The notes under the pieces: generated by a model | What the model was told of the DNA's origin: nothing | Database searches by the model: none | Seen by the model: only the letters and a program-made list of their open reading frames with translations | Assembly (NCBI GenBank): GCA_029558835.1 | Contig: JAKQDH010000147.1 | Coordinates: 62,001 to 126,000 of the forward strand | Origin: Planctomycetota bacterium | GTDB taxonomy: Bacteria; Planctomycetota; Phycisphaerae; UBA1845 | DNA length: 64,000 bases | Direction of reading: 5' to 3' | Translations under genes and position numbers: made by a program | Part shown: positions 1 to 9,135 of the stretch, one piece after another | How the letters are laid out: each line of letters begins with the position of its first letter | Position numbering within the stretch: position 1 is the stretch's first letter

Positions 1-430
1 CAACGTTGTGTGACACGTCGATGACATCAGGATACCAGGTGAGGGCATCCTCCCCCTGGCGAATCCAGGTAACGCGCCCACTCTCGCAGGCGGCCACCAC
101 GTCGAGCCGCCCGTCCAGGTCGAGATCACCGACCGCTACGTCCTCGACCCCGGCGACGGCCGCGGAGTCAGCGATGGTCAGATTGCCCCACGTGTGATCC
201 GCTTGCTGGAGGTGCAGGCGGACGCGACCGCTGCCTTCCCAGGCGCTGACGGCATCGAGATCACCGTCGGCGTCGATGTCCGCGATGACGACGCCGTCGG
301 CACCCGAGCCGCCGGCCGTGTCGATCCAGACGGGCAGATACAGTGATGATGCTGGGGAGCCCGGCGTGCAACCGGCGTTGAGGTGCGCGCCGATGAGCGC
401 GGCTGCGCCGGTCACAAGTAGAAACGAGAT
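1..430 (-). CDS. FG-GAP/VCBS-repeat secreted protein (partial, cut by window edge)
   Basis: An open frame on the minus strand reads from about 430 to the left edge of the window, so only the N-terminal part is present. It encodes a hydrophobic leader ending in a Cys (a possible lipoprotein signal), then repeats of the type VIADIDADGDLDAV and VAVGDLDLDGRLDVV. These are the Asp-rich calcium-binding loops of FG-GAP/VCBS beta-propeller blades found in extracellular planctomycete proteins. No ATG, GTG or TTG lies at a sensible place. The in-frame GTG at 413-415 would give a leader with no basic residues, and an ATC at 428-430 is the other candidate, so the start is unresolved. A family A palindromic repeat lies immediately upstream (449-600) and may have displaced the original start. 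Fold and export are inferred; binding target unknown. Confidence 0.7.
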   Translation of the reverse strand, partial: MSFLLVTGAAALIGAHLNAGCTPGSPASSLYLPVWIDTAGGSGADGVVIADIDADGDLDAVSAWEGSGRVRLHLQQADHTWGNLTIADSAAVAGVEDVAVGDLDLDGRLDVVAACESGRVTWIRQGEDALTWYPDVIDVSHNV

Positions 431-448
431 CGTGCGGGCTGAGCGACA

Positions 449-600
449 CCACGCAACGGGGGAACCGGCAGTTGGGACAGGGTGGCATGGCCAAACGCAG
501 CGCCGCCATACTCTCCCCCGGGGAAGCAGGTGGGTGCCCGCACAGCATGCCGGCGCCTTCGGCTTGGGCATGCCACCCTGCTGGTTTCCCATTTGCGTGG
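449..600. repeat. Family A palindromic intergenic repeat, copy 1
   Basis: The element runs from CCACGCAACGGGGGA at the left to TCCCATTTGCGTGG at the right, which are imperfect inverted repeats. Inside are GGTGGCATGGCCAAACGC and, on the other arm, GCGCCTTCGGCTTGGGCATG, again imperfectly complementary. The whole ~150 bp could fold into one long hairpin. It sits between the GH105 gene and the FG-GAP gene. Other copies are at 1931-2113, 11758-11855, 25683-25745 (partial), 33961-34125 and 38955-39098. Confidence 0.8.
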
Positions 601-615
601 TCCTCTGTAGGGGGC

Positions 616-1830
616 TCATGGTTGAGGTTCCGCCGCCGGCAGCGTCAGCATGCCGTACAAGGCCAGCATGACGGGGCCAACGCCGTGATCGTCATTGCGT
701 CGCGGGCCGCGATTGAGGTAGTCCTTCTCCGATTTCTGGGTCGGCGTGCCGGGGCAGATGTTGGTCAGATCACCCTTGAGAGAGATCATCGCCGACAGGC
801 CGAGGTACCCGCGCTGGAGCGCCTCGCGGTACGTCTCATCCAGCCAGCCGCGTTGCAGACCGCGACTCAGCGCGTAGATGAACATGGCCGTACAGGAGGT
901 CTCCGCGTAGCTGTCCTGCCGATTGAGCAGTTGGTGCCACATGCCCGTCGGCCCCTGATGGGCAACAACGGCCGCCATGAAGTCCTGATAGAGCGCCAGC
1001 AGGTCGTCGTAGCCGGGGTAATCCGCCGGGATGGTGTCGAGGACTTCGACGAGCGCCAGGGCAACCCAGCCGTTGGCCCGACCCCAGTAGCCCGGCGAGG
1101 CACCTGAGCCGTACCAGTTCCAGCCCTGGTGGTAGAGGCCCACGTCCGCGTCGCGCAGCCTGGCGGTGAAGCCGGCAAACTGGCTGAGCACGTCATCATA
1201 GTACGTCCCATCCTCGAGGTGCGCCCCGGCCTTGGCCATCAGCGGGGTGACCATGAAGAGGGCGTCGGCCCAGATGCGGCCACGCTGCGGGTTGCTGTGA
1301 TACGCGATCAGCCCCTCCGGCGTGCGGGCGACGTCTTCGTGGAAGAAGCGGGCGGCCTCCAGAGCGATGTCGAGGAAGCGCAAATCGCCGGTGCGCTGCG
1401 AGTACTCGAAGGCCGCGAGCGCGACGGCGCCGATGTAGTCGATCGGTTCGCTGCCGCCGTGCACCTTGAGCTGACCACGCCGGTTGTAGTATTCGAGGGC
1501 GGTGCGCACCTGGGCCGTGCAGGCGGGCCGGTCGAGCCCCTCATCGAGCAGCAGCATGCCCCACAGCGCCACGCCCTGGGTGTACTTCATGCTGTACACG
1601 GGATACAGGTCATCGAGGGTGCCGTCGATCGCATGCTCGTAGCCGCCGTCCAGGTAGCGTGTCGTCACGAGCAACGCCTGCACGGCGGGTTCGGCCGGTG
1701 CCGGCACAAGGTCGAAGGAAACATCGCAGCCGGCGAGCAGAACCGTCGGCAGCGTCCCACCCGCCACACCCAGAACGGAAACCGCGGCTCCGTCTCCCCG
1801 AAAACATGGATGTCGTCGCAGTAACCGCAT
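616..1830 (-). CDS. Glycoside hydrolase family 88/105-type lipoprotein (unsaturated rhamnogalacturonyl hydrolase-like)
   Basis: This 404-residue protein starts at an ATG at 1830, preceded by AGAAGGG at a good distance. Earlier in-frame codons read through repeat DNA and were not used. The N-terminus is a lipoprotein signal with lipobox VLLAGC. The rest matches the alpha/alpha-barrel of the GH88/GH105 families (YteR/YesR-like): YSMKYTQGVALWGML, GRIWADALFMVTPLMAKAG with the expected catalytic Asp, WGRANGWVALALVEVL, and DSYAETSCTAMFIYAL. Known members remove an unsaturated uronic or rhamnogalacturonyl residue from oligosaccharides left by polysaccharide lyases. As a lipoprotein it probably acts in the periplasm or at the outer membrane. 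No lyase or sugar transporter gene is adjacent, so the exact substrate is not indicated. The family call is firm, the substrate is not. Confidence 0.85.
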   Translation of the reverse strand: MRLLRRHPCFRGDGAAVSVLGVAGGTLPTVLLAGCDVSFDLVPAPAEPAVQALLVTTRYLDGGYEHAIDGTLDDLYPVYSMKYTQGVALWGMLLLDEGLDRPACTAQVRTALEYYNRRGQLKVHGGSEPIDYIGAVALAAFEYSQRTGDLRFLDIALEAARFFHEDVARTPEGLIAYHSNPQRGRIWADALFMVTPLMAKAGAHLEDGTYYDDVLSQFAGFTARLRDADVGLYHQGWNWYGSGASPGYWGRANGWVALALVEVLDTIPADYPGYDDLLALYQDFMAAVVAHQGPTGMWHQLLNRQDSYAETSCTAMFIYALSRGLQRGWLDETYREALQRGYLGLSAMISLKGDLTNICPGTPTQKSEKDYLNRGPRRNDDHGVGPVMLALYGMLTLPAAEPQP

Positions 1831-1930
1831 GGCTGACCCTTCTGCAATGCACCACAACCGCGGCCGGACCGGCCGCCCCGTGATTCTAGCACGCCGGGAG
1901 CACCCGCCAACTTGTCGTGACGCCTGCACA

Positions 1931-2113
1931 GGACCACGCCAGAGGGACACTTGGCCGGCATGCCCAAGCCGGCGTTTGGGTGGCATGTCCAAGCCCGCTA
2001 CGGGCGGGCGCCGGCATGCTGCGGGGACGTGCGCATGCGGCGTCCTGACGGCATGGCGGCGCTGCGCTTGGCCATGCCACCCGCATCGAAGCCCTGGTTT
2101 CCTACTCGTAGGG
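1931..2113. repeat. Family A palindromic intergenic repeat, copy 2 (reversed)
   Basis: This copy lies in the 446-bp stretch (1831-2276) between two minus-strand genes, opposite in orientation to copy 1. It carries GGCATGCCCAAGCCGGCG on the left, a second GGCATGTCCAAGCCCG just inside, and CATGGCGGCGCTGCGCTTGG then CCATGCCACC on the right. The left end has an apparent internal duplication. Nothing else recognisable was seen in the rest of this gap. Confidence 0.75.
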
Positions 2114-2276
2114 AGCGATTTGGAGTACTTGGTTCAGCGTGTGCGATTCGGCACCGGCGGTCCGAACCGTCCCGACACAGGTCGGATTCAGAGAGCGCCC
2201 GAGGTCCAACGCCGGTGGCGCGTGGTCGCGCCCACGTGGTTCGACCCTCGACTCCACGGCAGGGGTCCCGCCGGCG

Positions 2277-4940
2277 TCAGCCGCGCGTCAGGAGTTCCGC
2301 GGCGGGTTCGCACGGCGCGCCGACCGGAGGTTCGACTCCCGTCAACGCCAGCATTTGCGGCAGGCGGACGTCCCAGGTGTGATCGCGCCGGAAGCGGGCG
2401 TAGGCGGCCTCGGCCAGACTGCGGCGCCGCGCGTCGTCGCCCAAAAGCTCCTCGATGACGCGGCGGGCTTGGCCGGGCGTCTCGAAGAGCTCGACCTCTC
2501 GACCCGGCTCGAAGTAGTCGCTCAGGCCGGGGCGGTCGATGTGCACCAGCGCGACGCCGGCGGCCGCGATCTGGAAGGGCTTGTGGCTGGCGCCTTGCTC
2601 CTCGTTGTGTTGCGAGATGTTGATGGCGATCCGGCCGCGGGCGTAAAGGGCGCCCTGCTGCTCGTAGTCAACCCAGCCGCCGCCGGGAATGCCGCAGGTG
2701 GACCAGTCCCGTCCGAAGACCGCGACGCGGAAGTACCGCGCCAGGTACCGCAGGATGAACGTGCGCTGCCAGTCGAGGAACGCCCAGGTAATCTCGGCCG
2801 CGTCGAAGTACGTGCGCGGATGCTGTCGCAACCAGCGCGTCGCGGCCGGGTGCGCGTCGCAGAGCGCCAGGAACTGATGGAACGTCGGCGTGCGGTGGTC
2901 GCGACGGCGCTGCTCGATCCACTCCTGACCGAGCGCGCGAAGCGTCGGCTGCACGGCCGCGGGGGCGTCCTTCTGCCACAACGCCGCGAGGCGTTCCGTC
3001 GCCTGCCGGGCGACGATGGTCTGGATGGCCTCGACGTCCGGGGCGGCCTGTTCCAGAAACGGCTCCAGCTCAGGCAGCGGCTTGGGCAGCGCGCCGGTGA
3101 TGGCCACCACGTCGAACTCCGGCGTCACCGCCGGCGCCGGGCGGACCAGTTCCGGGTCCTCGGCGACCGGCAGGCCGAAGCAGCGTTCCCAGCCCAGCAG
3201 ATGCTGCAATTCCTCGGCGTGCGCCTGACTCTTCAGCACGTGGCGTTTGCGTCCGCCGCGCAGCAGCGGCTGTAACTCATGGCGCAGGGCGGCTTTCTCG
3301 CCCGCCCATTGGGGATGGTCCGTCCACCACAGGACGTGGTCGATGCCGAGCCGGTCGAACACCGACTGCAGCGAGCCGTCCGGGGCCTGGGTACAGACGA
3401 ACTCGGTGGTGCCATTCAGGCCGTAGCCGAGCACGCGGCGGACGTTGTCCCGGCGCAGCAGGTCCTCAAGCTGAGTCGTCAGTGTTTCCCGGCTGCCGCT
3501 GGGACGTTGCCAGATGTCACCAAGTTCGAGTACGCGCGTGCGGATGCCCAGGCGTCGGGCGGCCCGCTCCATGCCCATCAGGTAAAAACGCGACACGCGC
3601 CCCGGGTTTTGCAGAATCAGTAGTGTCTCATCCGCCGCACTCGGCACCGGCATGACGGCCTGGCGGGACAAAACGGCCGCGGCCCGCGCCGGCGGGACGC
3701 GCCGCGCGGTCGTGGCCTCGCGCTGCGCGCGGTCGGCCCCCCAATGGGGCGCGTCGGCCGGGACGCTCGCGGACAGCGGATGTTGCCGGGTGTCGGGCAG
3801 GGCCTGCTCGGGCATCGTGGCCCGCCCGGCCCCCGCCACCTGCGCCAGCGCCTCGAGCAGCGTCTGGGCCGCCTGGTCCGCCTCGTCTTCGGTCAGAAAC
3901 GGGCAGAGCGGCAGCGACAGCAATTCGTGGCAACAGGCTTCGGTGTGCTCCAGCGGACCGACGAGGCGGCACCGGCCGCGCAACGCCTCCTGCCGGTGGA
4001 TCGGTATGGGATAGTGAAGGCCCGCGCCGATGCCCCGCTCTTGCAGCTTCTTGAGGACCGTGTCGCGCTCGCGGCAGCGAATGACAAACAGGTGGTAAAC
4101 GTGCTCGACGCCCTCCGCCTCGTGCGGCACGACAACGTCGGCATCGGCCAGGCGCTCGCGGTAGCGGGTGGCCAGCAAGCGGCGCCGGGTGTTCCACTCG
4201 TCGAGGTGACGCAGCTTGACGCGCAGGGCCGCCGCCTGGAGGTTGTCCAGCCGGCTGTTGAAGCCGGGCACGGCGTGCACGTACTTGACGTGCGAGCCGT
4301 AGTTGCGGGCCCCGCGCAGCCAGTGGGCAAGCTGGTCATCGTTGGTAACAATCGCGCCGCCGTCGCCCAGCGCGCCGAGGTTCTTGCCGGGGTAGAAGCT
4401 GAACCCGGCCGCCCGACCCAGGGCGCCGCACCGCCGGCCGCGGTAGCGGGCGCCGTGCGCCTGGGCAGCGTCTTCGATGACCAGCAGGGCGTGCTTCTGC
4501 GCAAACGCCAGGATCGCATCCATGTCCGCCGGTTGGCCGTACAGGTGCACGGGCATGATGGCGCGGGTGTGGGGCGTGCACGCTTCCGCGAGGCGTTGCG
4601 GGTCCAGGTTGTAGGTGAGCGGGTCGTGATCGACGAGTACCGGCGTTGCTCCGGCATGCGCGACGGCCAGGGCGGTGGCGATGAACGTGTTGGCGGGGAT
4701 GATGACCTCGGCTCCCGGCCCGATGCCCAGGCCGCGGAGAGTCAGGGCGAGCGCGTCCAGCCCGCTGCCCACGCCGATGCAGTGCTTCACTCCGCAGAAG
4801 GCGGCGAACTCCTGTTCGAAGGCGTTCAACTCCGAGCCGAGGATGAAGTCGCCCCGGGCAATGGCCTGCTGAAGGGCGGGGACAAGCTCGGGTTCGAGTG
4901 CCTGATGCTGCCGCTGCAAGTTGACCAACGGGATGCCCAT
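2277..4940 (-). CDS. DegT/DnrJ/EryC1/StrS aminotransferase fused to a CgeB-like glycosyltransferase
   Basis: An 887-residue two-domain protein. Residues 1-372 form a PLP-dependent sugar aminotransferase of the DegT/EryC1 class, with [40 protein letters not shown] and [14 protein letters not shown] containing the Schiff-base Lys186. A ~65-residue Pro/Ala-rich linker (about 373-437) leads to a second domain (about 438-887). Its C-terminus has the GT-B features of the CgeB/glycosyl transferase group 1 family ([20 protein letters not shown], then [21 protein letters not shown]). Known DegT enzymes transfer an amino group to a keto-sugar nucleotide, and the second half would transfer a sugar to an acceptor. 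The inferred role is making and attaching an amino sugar to a glycan or glycoprotein. No stop or frameshift is visible at the junction. Nearby genes do not reveal the pathway. Confidence 0.85.
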   Translation of the reverse strand: MGIPLVNLQRQHQALEPELVPALQQAIARGDFILGSELNAFEQEFAAFCGVKHCIGVGSGLDALALTLRGLGIGPGAEVIIPANTFIATALAVAHAGATPVLVDHDPLTYNLDPQRLAEACTPHTRAIMPVHLYGQPADMDAILAFAQKHALLVIEDAAQAHGARYRGRRCGALGRAAGFSFYPGKNLGALGDGGAIVTNDDQLAHWLRGARNYGSHVKYVHAVPGFNSRLDNLQAAALRVKLRHLDEWNTRRRLLATRYRERLADADVVVPHEAEGVEHVYHLFVIRCRERDTVLKKLQERGIGAGLHYPIPIHRQEALRGRCRLVGPLEHTEACCHELLSLPLCPFLTEDEADQAAQTLLEALAQVAGAGRATMPEQALPDTRQHPLSASVPADAPHWGADRAQREATTARRVPPARAAAVLSRQAVMPVPSAADETLLILQNPGRVSRFYLMGMERAARRLGIRTRVLELGDIWQRPSGSRETLTTQLEDLLRRDNVRRVLGYGLNGTTEFVCTQAPDGSLQSVFDRLGIDHVLWWTDHPQWAGEKAALRHELQPLLRGGRKRHVLKSQAHAEELQHLLGWERCFGLPVAEDPELVRPAPAVTPEFDVVAITGALPKPLPELEPFLEQAAPDVEAIQTIVARQATERLAALWQKDAPAAVQPTLRALGQEWIEQRRRDHRTPTFHQFLALCDAHPAATRWLRQHPRTYFDAAEITWAFLDWQRTFILRYLARYFRVAVFGRDWSTCGIPGGGWVDYEQQGALYARGRIAINISQHNEEQGASHKPFQIAAAGVALVHIDRPGLSDYFEPGREVELFETPGQARRVIEELLGDDARRRSLAEAAYARFRRDHTWDVRLPQMLALTGVEPPVGAPCEPAAELLTRG

Positions 4941-5750
4941 GCTCGCGCCGCCTCATTGCGGAGACAACCCTCGCCGGCGGCCGTCCGTCCATGACGCGGG
5001 GATGGTCTCCTCGATTCAGGGTTATCGGTCGTGACGCGGGCGGGCCTGTAGCGGACGTCGAGGAAGTAGCGACGACCTCCGCGGCCGGTGCGGAGCCCAC
5101 GCCGCTCCTCGGTCGGTTAGCCCTCCTCAGCGGACCAGCGGTTCTCCACCACGCCGCCCCCGGCGGGTTTCAGGGATGTGAGGGCTTCCGGGTGATCGGC
5201 GCCGCGGGCGCCTGTGGCGAGAGTGGATGGCGCAGGGTAGGTCGTGAGCGATCCCAGTCTGCGGACTCCGCCCGCGTCTTGTGCCTCCGGGCGCAGTTCG
5301 CCATGTCTTCCGCCGGTCCGCTCAGACCTTCCGCGCCGGGGACCGCGACGGTGACCTTCGGGCGTTGCACGATGGACATGTCCGGGTGGCAGGTTTCGTA
5401 AATGGCCCCGGAACCGAGCAGATGAACAGTTGGGCAGGTGACCGCAGGTGCGCAGGTTTCGACCGGCGAGCCCTGGTCGAGGCGCAGCGTGCTCCGTCGC
5501 TCCTGTTCTCCTGCTCTGATGCTCCTTTGCTCCAGGCTGCGTTCGGCGAGCTCGGGGCGACTGACCTGCTGCGGCGACAGCGGTGGGTCGGTTCCTGGCC
5601 GCCGTTGTGGCGGATTCGGGGTCATAGCCAGCCGATTCCTGGGTCAGGCCGGCCCAGGTGTGCCGGTGCCGTAAGCTCCCGCGTCGCTTGTCTCGTTTCC
5701 GGGAGCACCCGCTCTCGACATGCTCGCGCTCGAGCGGTTACGATTCCGGG
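4941..5750. other. 810-bp stretch without a supported gene
   Basis: Several long frames exist on both strands, as expected at this GC content, but none shows a ribosome binding site, a signal peptide or a familiar motif. Around 5062-5108 a segment (CGAGGAAGTAGCGACGACC and following) resembles 31863-31912, so it may be a degenerate dispersed repeat. Around 5485-5535 there is a CTCCTGTTCTCCTGCTC tract like the one near 7225-7250. Confidence 0.5.
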
Positions 5751-6305
5751 ATGGGACTCGTTGTTCTTCTGCGGGGCGTCAATGTCGGCGGGCACCGGAC
5801 GTTTCGCCCCAGCATCCTCGCCAGAGAACTGAGCGATTACGACGTAAAGAACGTGGGGGCTGCGGGTACGTTTGTGGTTCGCAAGCCCGGACCTCGAGCA
5901 AGGTTCCGCGCAGAATTGCTCCGCAAGTTGCCGTTCGAGACGCAAGTTGTCTTCTGCGAGGGTCGCCACCTCATCCCGCTGGAGCGGGAGAATCCCTTTG
6001 CAGCCGACGCGACGCGTTCCGACGTTGTCCGCTTTGTGAGCATCCTGGCGAAGACCTGCCGGGTCCGGCCCCCTCTGCCCTTTACACTTCCGCACGACGG
6101 CCAGTGGCTTCTCCGGGTCATCGCCGCGCAAGGCCGACTCGTCTTCGGAGAGTACCGCCGTCACCTGAAGGTGATCGGCTATCTCGGACAGATCGATAAA
6201 CTGTTCGGTGTGCCGGCCACGACGCGTAACTGGAACACCATCCTGGCGGTCGTGCGCATCCTGAAAGGTCAGGGCCGCAGAGATCTCCGCGGCGCTTCAA
6301 ACTAG
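5751..6305 (+). CDS. DUF1697 family protein
   Basis: This 184-residue protein has the family hallmarks: LLRGVNVGG at the N-terminus, NVGAAGTFVVR in place of the usual LGSGNVVF-like strand, and the C-terminal TTRNWNTI signature. DUF1697 proteins are small soluble alpha/beta proteins of unknown biochemical role. The ATG at 5751 was chosen because LVVLLRGVNVGG begins directly after it, as in other members, although the Shine-Dalgarno is weak. Preceding in-frame codons encode low-complexity Arg/Ser-rich sequence. A long hairpin follows the stop codon by 13 bases and may terminate the transcript. Family membership is well supported; function unknown. Confidence 0.8.
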   Translation: MGLVVLLRGVNVGGHRTFRPSILARELSDYDVKNVGAAGTFVVRKPGPRARFRAELLRKLPFETQVVFCEGRHLIPLERENPFAADATRSDVVRFVSILAKTCRVRPPLPFTLPHDGQWLLRVIAAQGRLVFGEYRRHLKVIGYLGQIDKLFGVPATTRNWNTILAVVRILKGQGRRDLRGASN

Positions 6306-6318
6306 CTGCAAACACAGT

Positions 6319-6384
6319 ATGGTGATGACTCCGGAACCGAGCTTCCTGGCCCGCGTCCGGCGGGCAGGAAGGAGTCATCACCAT
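6319..6384. terminator. Long hairpin after the DUF1697 gene (terminator-like or mobile-element end)
   Basis: ATGGTGATGACTCC (6319-6332) is perfectly complementary to GGAGTCATCACCAT (6371-6384). The inner part CTTCCTGGCCCGC and GGCGGGCAGGAAG pairs again, giving a stem of about 27 bp around a 4-base loop. There is no T-tract, so it may be a processing or termination structure, or the terminal repeat of a small palindromic element. Confidence 0.5.
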
Positions 6385-6707
6385 GTTGCAGGGCGTACCC
6401 GAGGAAGGCGTCGGGCGGAAGGTGGGGACGAACGTATCGCCGGCCCGGCGGTGCCGGCAGGCCGTGAGGGACGCGGTGGCTGGCGCGGACGAGAGCTTGT
6501 CGGGCTACTGCCGGCCGGCGGCTCCGGCCATGTTGCCCGCGGCGTTGGAACAGGAGGCGGGCCGGGCGTTGATCCGCGCGGCGCTGGTGGACGCGGCGAA
6601 ACGCCGGTACGGGACCAGGATCGCGCCCGGTGATCTGCGCATCCTGCGTCCCCTCCCGGCAGAGGTTGCCCCGCTGAAGGCGACCGGACAGGAATGCACA
6701 GTTGGAG
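6385..6707. other. Stretch between the hairpin and the IVS gene; weak plus-strand frame
   Basis: A plus-strand frame starting at 6383, inside the hairpin, could encode up to 145 residues (with ALEQEAGRALIRAALVDAAK and then YGTRIAPGDLRILRPLP). It runs into the 3' end of the convergent IVS gene. I do not recognise it, and it has no ribosome binding site outside the hairpin. It may be a decayed gene. Confidence 0.3.
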
Positions 6708-7154
6708 TCACGCCAGACCCGAGTTTACAGACGAATTGGAGCGCCACCAGCACAGCGCGTATACCTGAACTCGATCAGCGACGCCGGGCGATCGCGCATT
6801 GCGCTTGTCGAGCCCGTTGATGAGGCCGGACAGCATGCGGGCAATCTCCTCGAGGTCCGCCTTGAGTTGCTCATGCCGGTCCGGCCCCGGCAAGCCCTGA
6901 CGCGCGGCAACTTCCAGCAGCGGCACACACTCCTGAACGCTGCCGCGGGCAATGCCGAAGAAGTGCTTTCGGTCGGGTTGGGTGAAGCGCCCGTTACCTT
7001 CGGGTAGGTTCGTCGCGATGGACACGGCTGCCCGGTTCAGTTGGTCGGCCAGAAAGAAGTAGCCTCGTGGGAAGCCCTTGACCAGCGAGCAGGCAGCGTC
7101 GGCGAAGGTGACGGCTTTCTGATAGACGTTCGGCTTCTCGAACGCGAACGACAT
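6708..7154 (-). CDS. Four helix bundle (23S rRNA IVS-type) protein
   Basis: A 148-residue protein starting at the ATG at 7154, giving MSFAFEKPNVYQKAVTFAD, the usual N-terminus of the family. An in-frame GTG four codons upstream is less likely. Further hallmarks are GFPRGYFFLADQLNRAAVSI, TNLPEGNGR and FFGIARGSVQECVPLLEVA. The family was named for genes inside 23S rRNA intervening sequences, but in planctomycetes and many other phyla it occurs as dispersed chromosomal genes. Structures are pentameric four-helix bundles of unknown role. No rRNA gene is nearby. The last 30 or so residues (VYALCWWRSNSSVNSGLA) go beyond the usual ~120-residue length and may be a drifted C-terminus. Confidence 0.85.
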   Translation of the reverse strand: MSFAFEKPNVYQKAVTFADAACSLVKGFPRGYFFLADQLNRAAVSIATNLPEGNGRFTQPDRKHFFGIARGSVQECVPLLEVAARQGLPGPDRHEQLKADLEEIARMLSGLINGLDKRNARSPGVADRVQVYALCWWRSNSSVNSGLA

Positions 7155-7401
7155 GGGCAGAGCCACCCGGCCAGAGAGGAGAACGTAGAAAGGAGACCGC
7201 AGGAGAGCGACCCGGCGGCCCTCTGCTCCTTTCTCCGCTCTCCTGCTCGATTGCCGCTTCGCGGCAATCGAAGTGCCTGGACACGGTTAGAACTTCTTGC
7301 CGGTGGGGTCCGCAAATGGCCGGCGCGGATCCGCGACGCGCTCGCGGCGGCGTAACCAACTTCCGGCGCCGGGCGGTGGCCACCGATCGCCACCGATCTG
7401 A

Positions 7402-7426
7402 GGGGCTTTTAGCCGGCGAAAGCCCC
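7402..7426 (-). terminator. Hairpin directly after the serine hydrolase stop codon
   Basis: GGGGCTTT and AAAGCCCC form an 8-bp stem around a 9-base loop, starting one base past the stop codon of the minus-strand gene ending at 7428. There is no clear T-tract. Its position suggests transcript termination or 3'-end protection. Confidence 0.55.
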
Positions 7427-7427
7427 G

Positions 7428-9095
7428 CTACCCATCGAAGATTCGCTGGAACTCCGCGAAGTCGTCCAGGTCCACGTCGCCGTCGCAGTCCGAGTCAGCC
7501 CGATCGAAATCCAGCGGGTCGCATCCCGGAGGTGGCGTGCTTACGCCTGGACCGGCTATGCACCCCGAGAAGATCAGCCAGTCGTCTGTGTCGATATCGC
7601 CGTCGAGATCGAAGTCCGCCGCCATCGCGGCTGCTTCGAAGTCGTCCAAGATCGTCTTGGCAAGATCTGACAGTGCCACTGTGCTGACGTCTGCGTTCGC
7701 AAGAATGCACACCGCGCGGTTAGCCTCCGGGCGAAGCACGAAAGCGGATGCGTAACCGGCCCGGCTGCCGCCATGCCCGACCTGGTTGACCGGTTCACCA
7801 GGCAGTGTGTCGGTGAAGAACCCGATTCCGTAGTAACGCTCGTACGGGCAGCTCGGGTAGCAGCCCAGATCAACCTGCGCCTCCCAGAGTTCCCGAATGC
7901 CGATGGGGGAGATCAGACCGCCGGCGCCGTGGTAGCTGGCCAGAAGCGCCTCCGCGAAGTGCGCCATGTCGATGACCGAGGCGATCACGCCGCCGGCCGG
8001 ATCGCGTGGCTCGGCCGCCGCCTCGTCGAGGTGATAGAGTTGCCAGGTGTACGGATCACCGTACAGATCTTCGCTGCTGTAGAAGTTGTCCTCGCACAGC
8101 TCGTCGGTTGGGCTTATCAGATTGATGTAAGGGCCGACATGCATGACGGCGCCTTGAGACACGGCTGCACCCTCACCGATTGGCGAATTCGTGGCCCGGT
8201 GGCCGTCGAGCATGGCCGTGCACATACCTGCGCCGTCGAAAACCCCGTCCTGGAGCAGCTCCTGGAATGGGACGCCGGTCCGGTTCACGAGATAGGCGCC
8301 GGCCAGAGAGTAATTAAACGCGGAGTACTCGAAACCGCCGCCGAGGTTGCCAAATACCGCGCTGTCATAGTGCGGCGAGACCATATCATCAGGTTCCGGC
8401 CAGAACGCCGTCAGACCGTAGGGATAGCAGAACAAGTAGGCCCCCGCATCCTGCTTGAAAGCGCCCTGGTGACTGAGCAGTTGGCGCAACGTTCGTTCGC
8501 CGTCGACGAGCTTCTGCGTCGCGTCCTCATCGTCCACGAAGTCGTCCAAAGAGAGCGCCCCCGCTTCCTCAAGGGCCTTGGCGGCTACCGACGTTACGGC
8601 TTTGCTGGTTGAGCCCACGCGATACAGCCGGTTTACGCCAGCCGGGTTGTGGACATAATTCCCTTGCCCAATGTAGGAAAAAGCGTCTGCGAAGTGAAGT
8701 TCGCCATCTTCGACGACCGCGAACGCAATTTCGGTAACGAACCTGCCGCTGTTGAGCAGCATGTCGGCCACCCGCTCGCGTGCCTTGCACTCGGCTTGGC
8801 AGTCGTTGTCGGGGTACTCGTCCATGGGCGGGCAATCGCCCCAGTCAAATTGAGGCGTGTAGATGGAGAGTGGGCAGGTGTCCTCTGTGTCAGGGATGCC
8901 GTCCTGGTCCGAATCGCTACGGACGTTCATGTTGGCGGGTTGGTCCCCGGCGTCTGCGCGGAGCGAAGTTGGCTGAACGGCAGGAGCGTGCGCGGACCTC
9001 CATTGCGAATGCGCGGGCTCGGCAATAAGCGGCCGGCCCAACAGCGGCGTCACAGCGATGAGCGGCCAGAGTCGACGGTTCCGGAAGCGCATCAT
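7428..9095 (-). CDS. Secreted beta-lactamase-fold serine hydrolase with TSP3-like and dockerin-like calcium repeats
   Basis: A 555-residue exported protein starting at the ATG at 9095, with CTGGAG seven bases upstream. After the signal peptide there is one thrombospondin type-3-like loop (SDSDQDGIPDTEDTCP, about residues 60-75). A beta-lactamase/class C-like domain follows, with the nucleophile motif S162-T-S-K165 in YRVGSTSKAV and a C-terminal GHGGSRAGY motif in the KTG position. The second motif, normally YxN, reads Y257-S-A259 followed by FNYSLAG, so the usual Asn is Ala. The C-terminus holds two dockerin-like Asp-rich loops (DLDGDIDTDDW and DCDGDVDLDDF). Such proteins act outside the cell as esterases, D-aminopeptidases or penicillin-binding-like hydrolases; the substrate cannot be told from sequence. 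A good promoter lies at 9136-9163. Confidence 0.85.
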   Translation of the reverse strand: MMRFRNRRLWPLIAVTPLLGRPLIAEPAHSQWRSAHAPAVQPTSLRADAGDQPANMNVRSDSDQDGIPDTEDTCPLSIYTPQFDWGDCPPMDEYPDNDCQAECKARERVADMLLNSGRFVTEIAFAVVEDGELHFADAFSYIGQGNYVHNPAGVNRLYRVGSTSKAVTSVAAKALEEAGALSLDDFVDDEDATQKLVDGERTLRQLLSHQGAFKQDAGAYLFCYPYGLTAFWPEPDDMVSPHYDSAVFGNLGGGFEYSAFNYSLAGAYLVNRTGVPFQELLQDGVFDGAGMCTAMLDGHRATNSPIGEGAAVSQGAVMHVGPYINLISPTDELCEDNFYSSEDLYGDPYTWQLYHLDEAAAEPRDPAGGVIASVIDMAHFAEALLASYHGAGGLISPIGIRELWEAQVDLGCYPSCPYERYYGIGFFTDTLPGEPVNQVGHGGSRAGYASAFVLRPEANRAVCILANADVSTVALSDLAKTILDDFEAAAMAADFDLDGDIDTDDWLIFSGCIAGPGVSTPPPGCDPLDFDRADSDCDGDVDLDDFAEFQRIFDG

Positions 9096-9135
9096 GGTGG
9101 AACTCCAGTCAGGCACGTGCTACTTTCCGGCTCCC

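Noticed and set aside
2320-2350. T-loop-like GGTTCGACTCC
   Set aside because: It lies inside the coding 3' end of the aminotransferase fusion and no cloverleaf can be drawn around it.
5170-5625. 151-codon minus-strand frame
   Set aside because: No ribosome binding site, low-complexity composition and no familiar motif; expected by chance at this GC content.
6383-6820. 145-codon plus-strand frame
   Set aside because: Starts inside a hairpin and overlaps the opposite IVS gene; no family recognised. Described as a weak possibility only.
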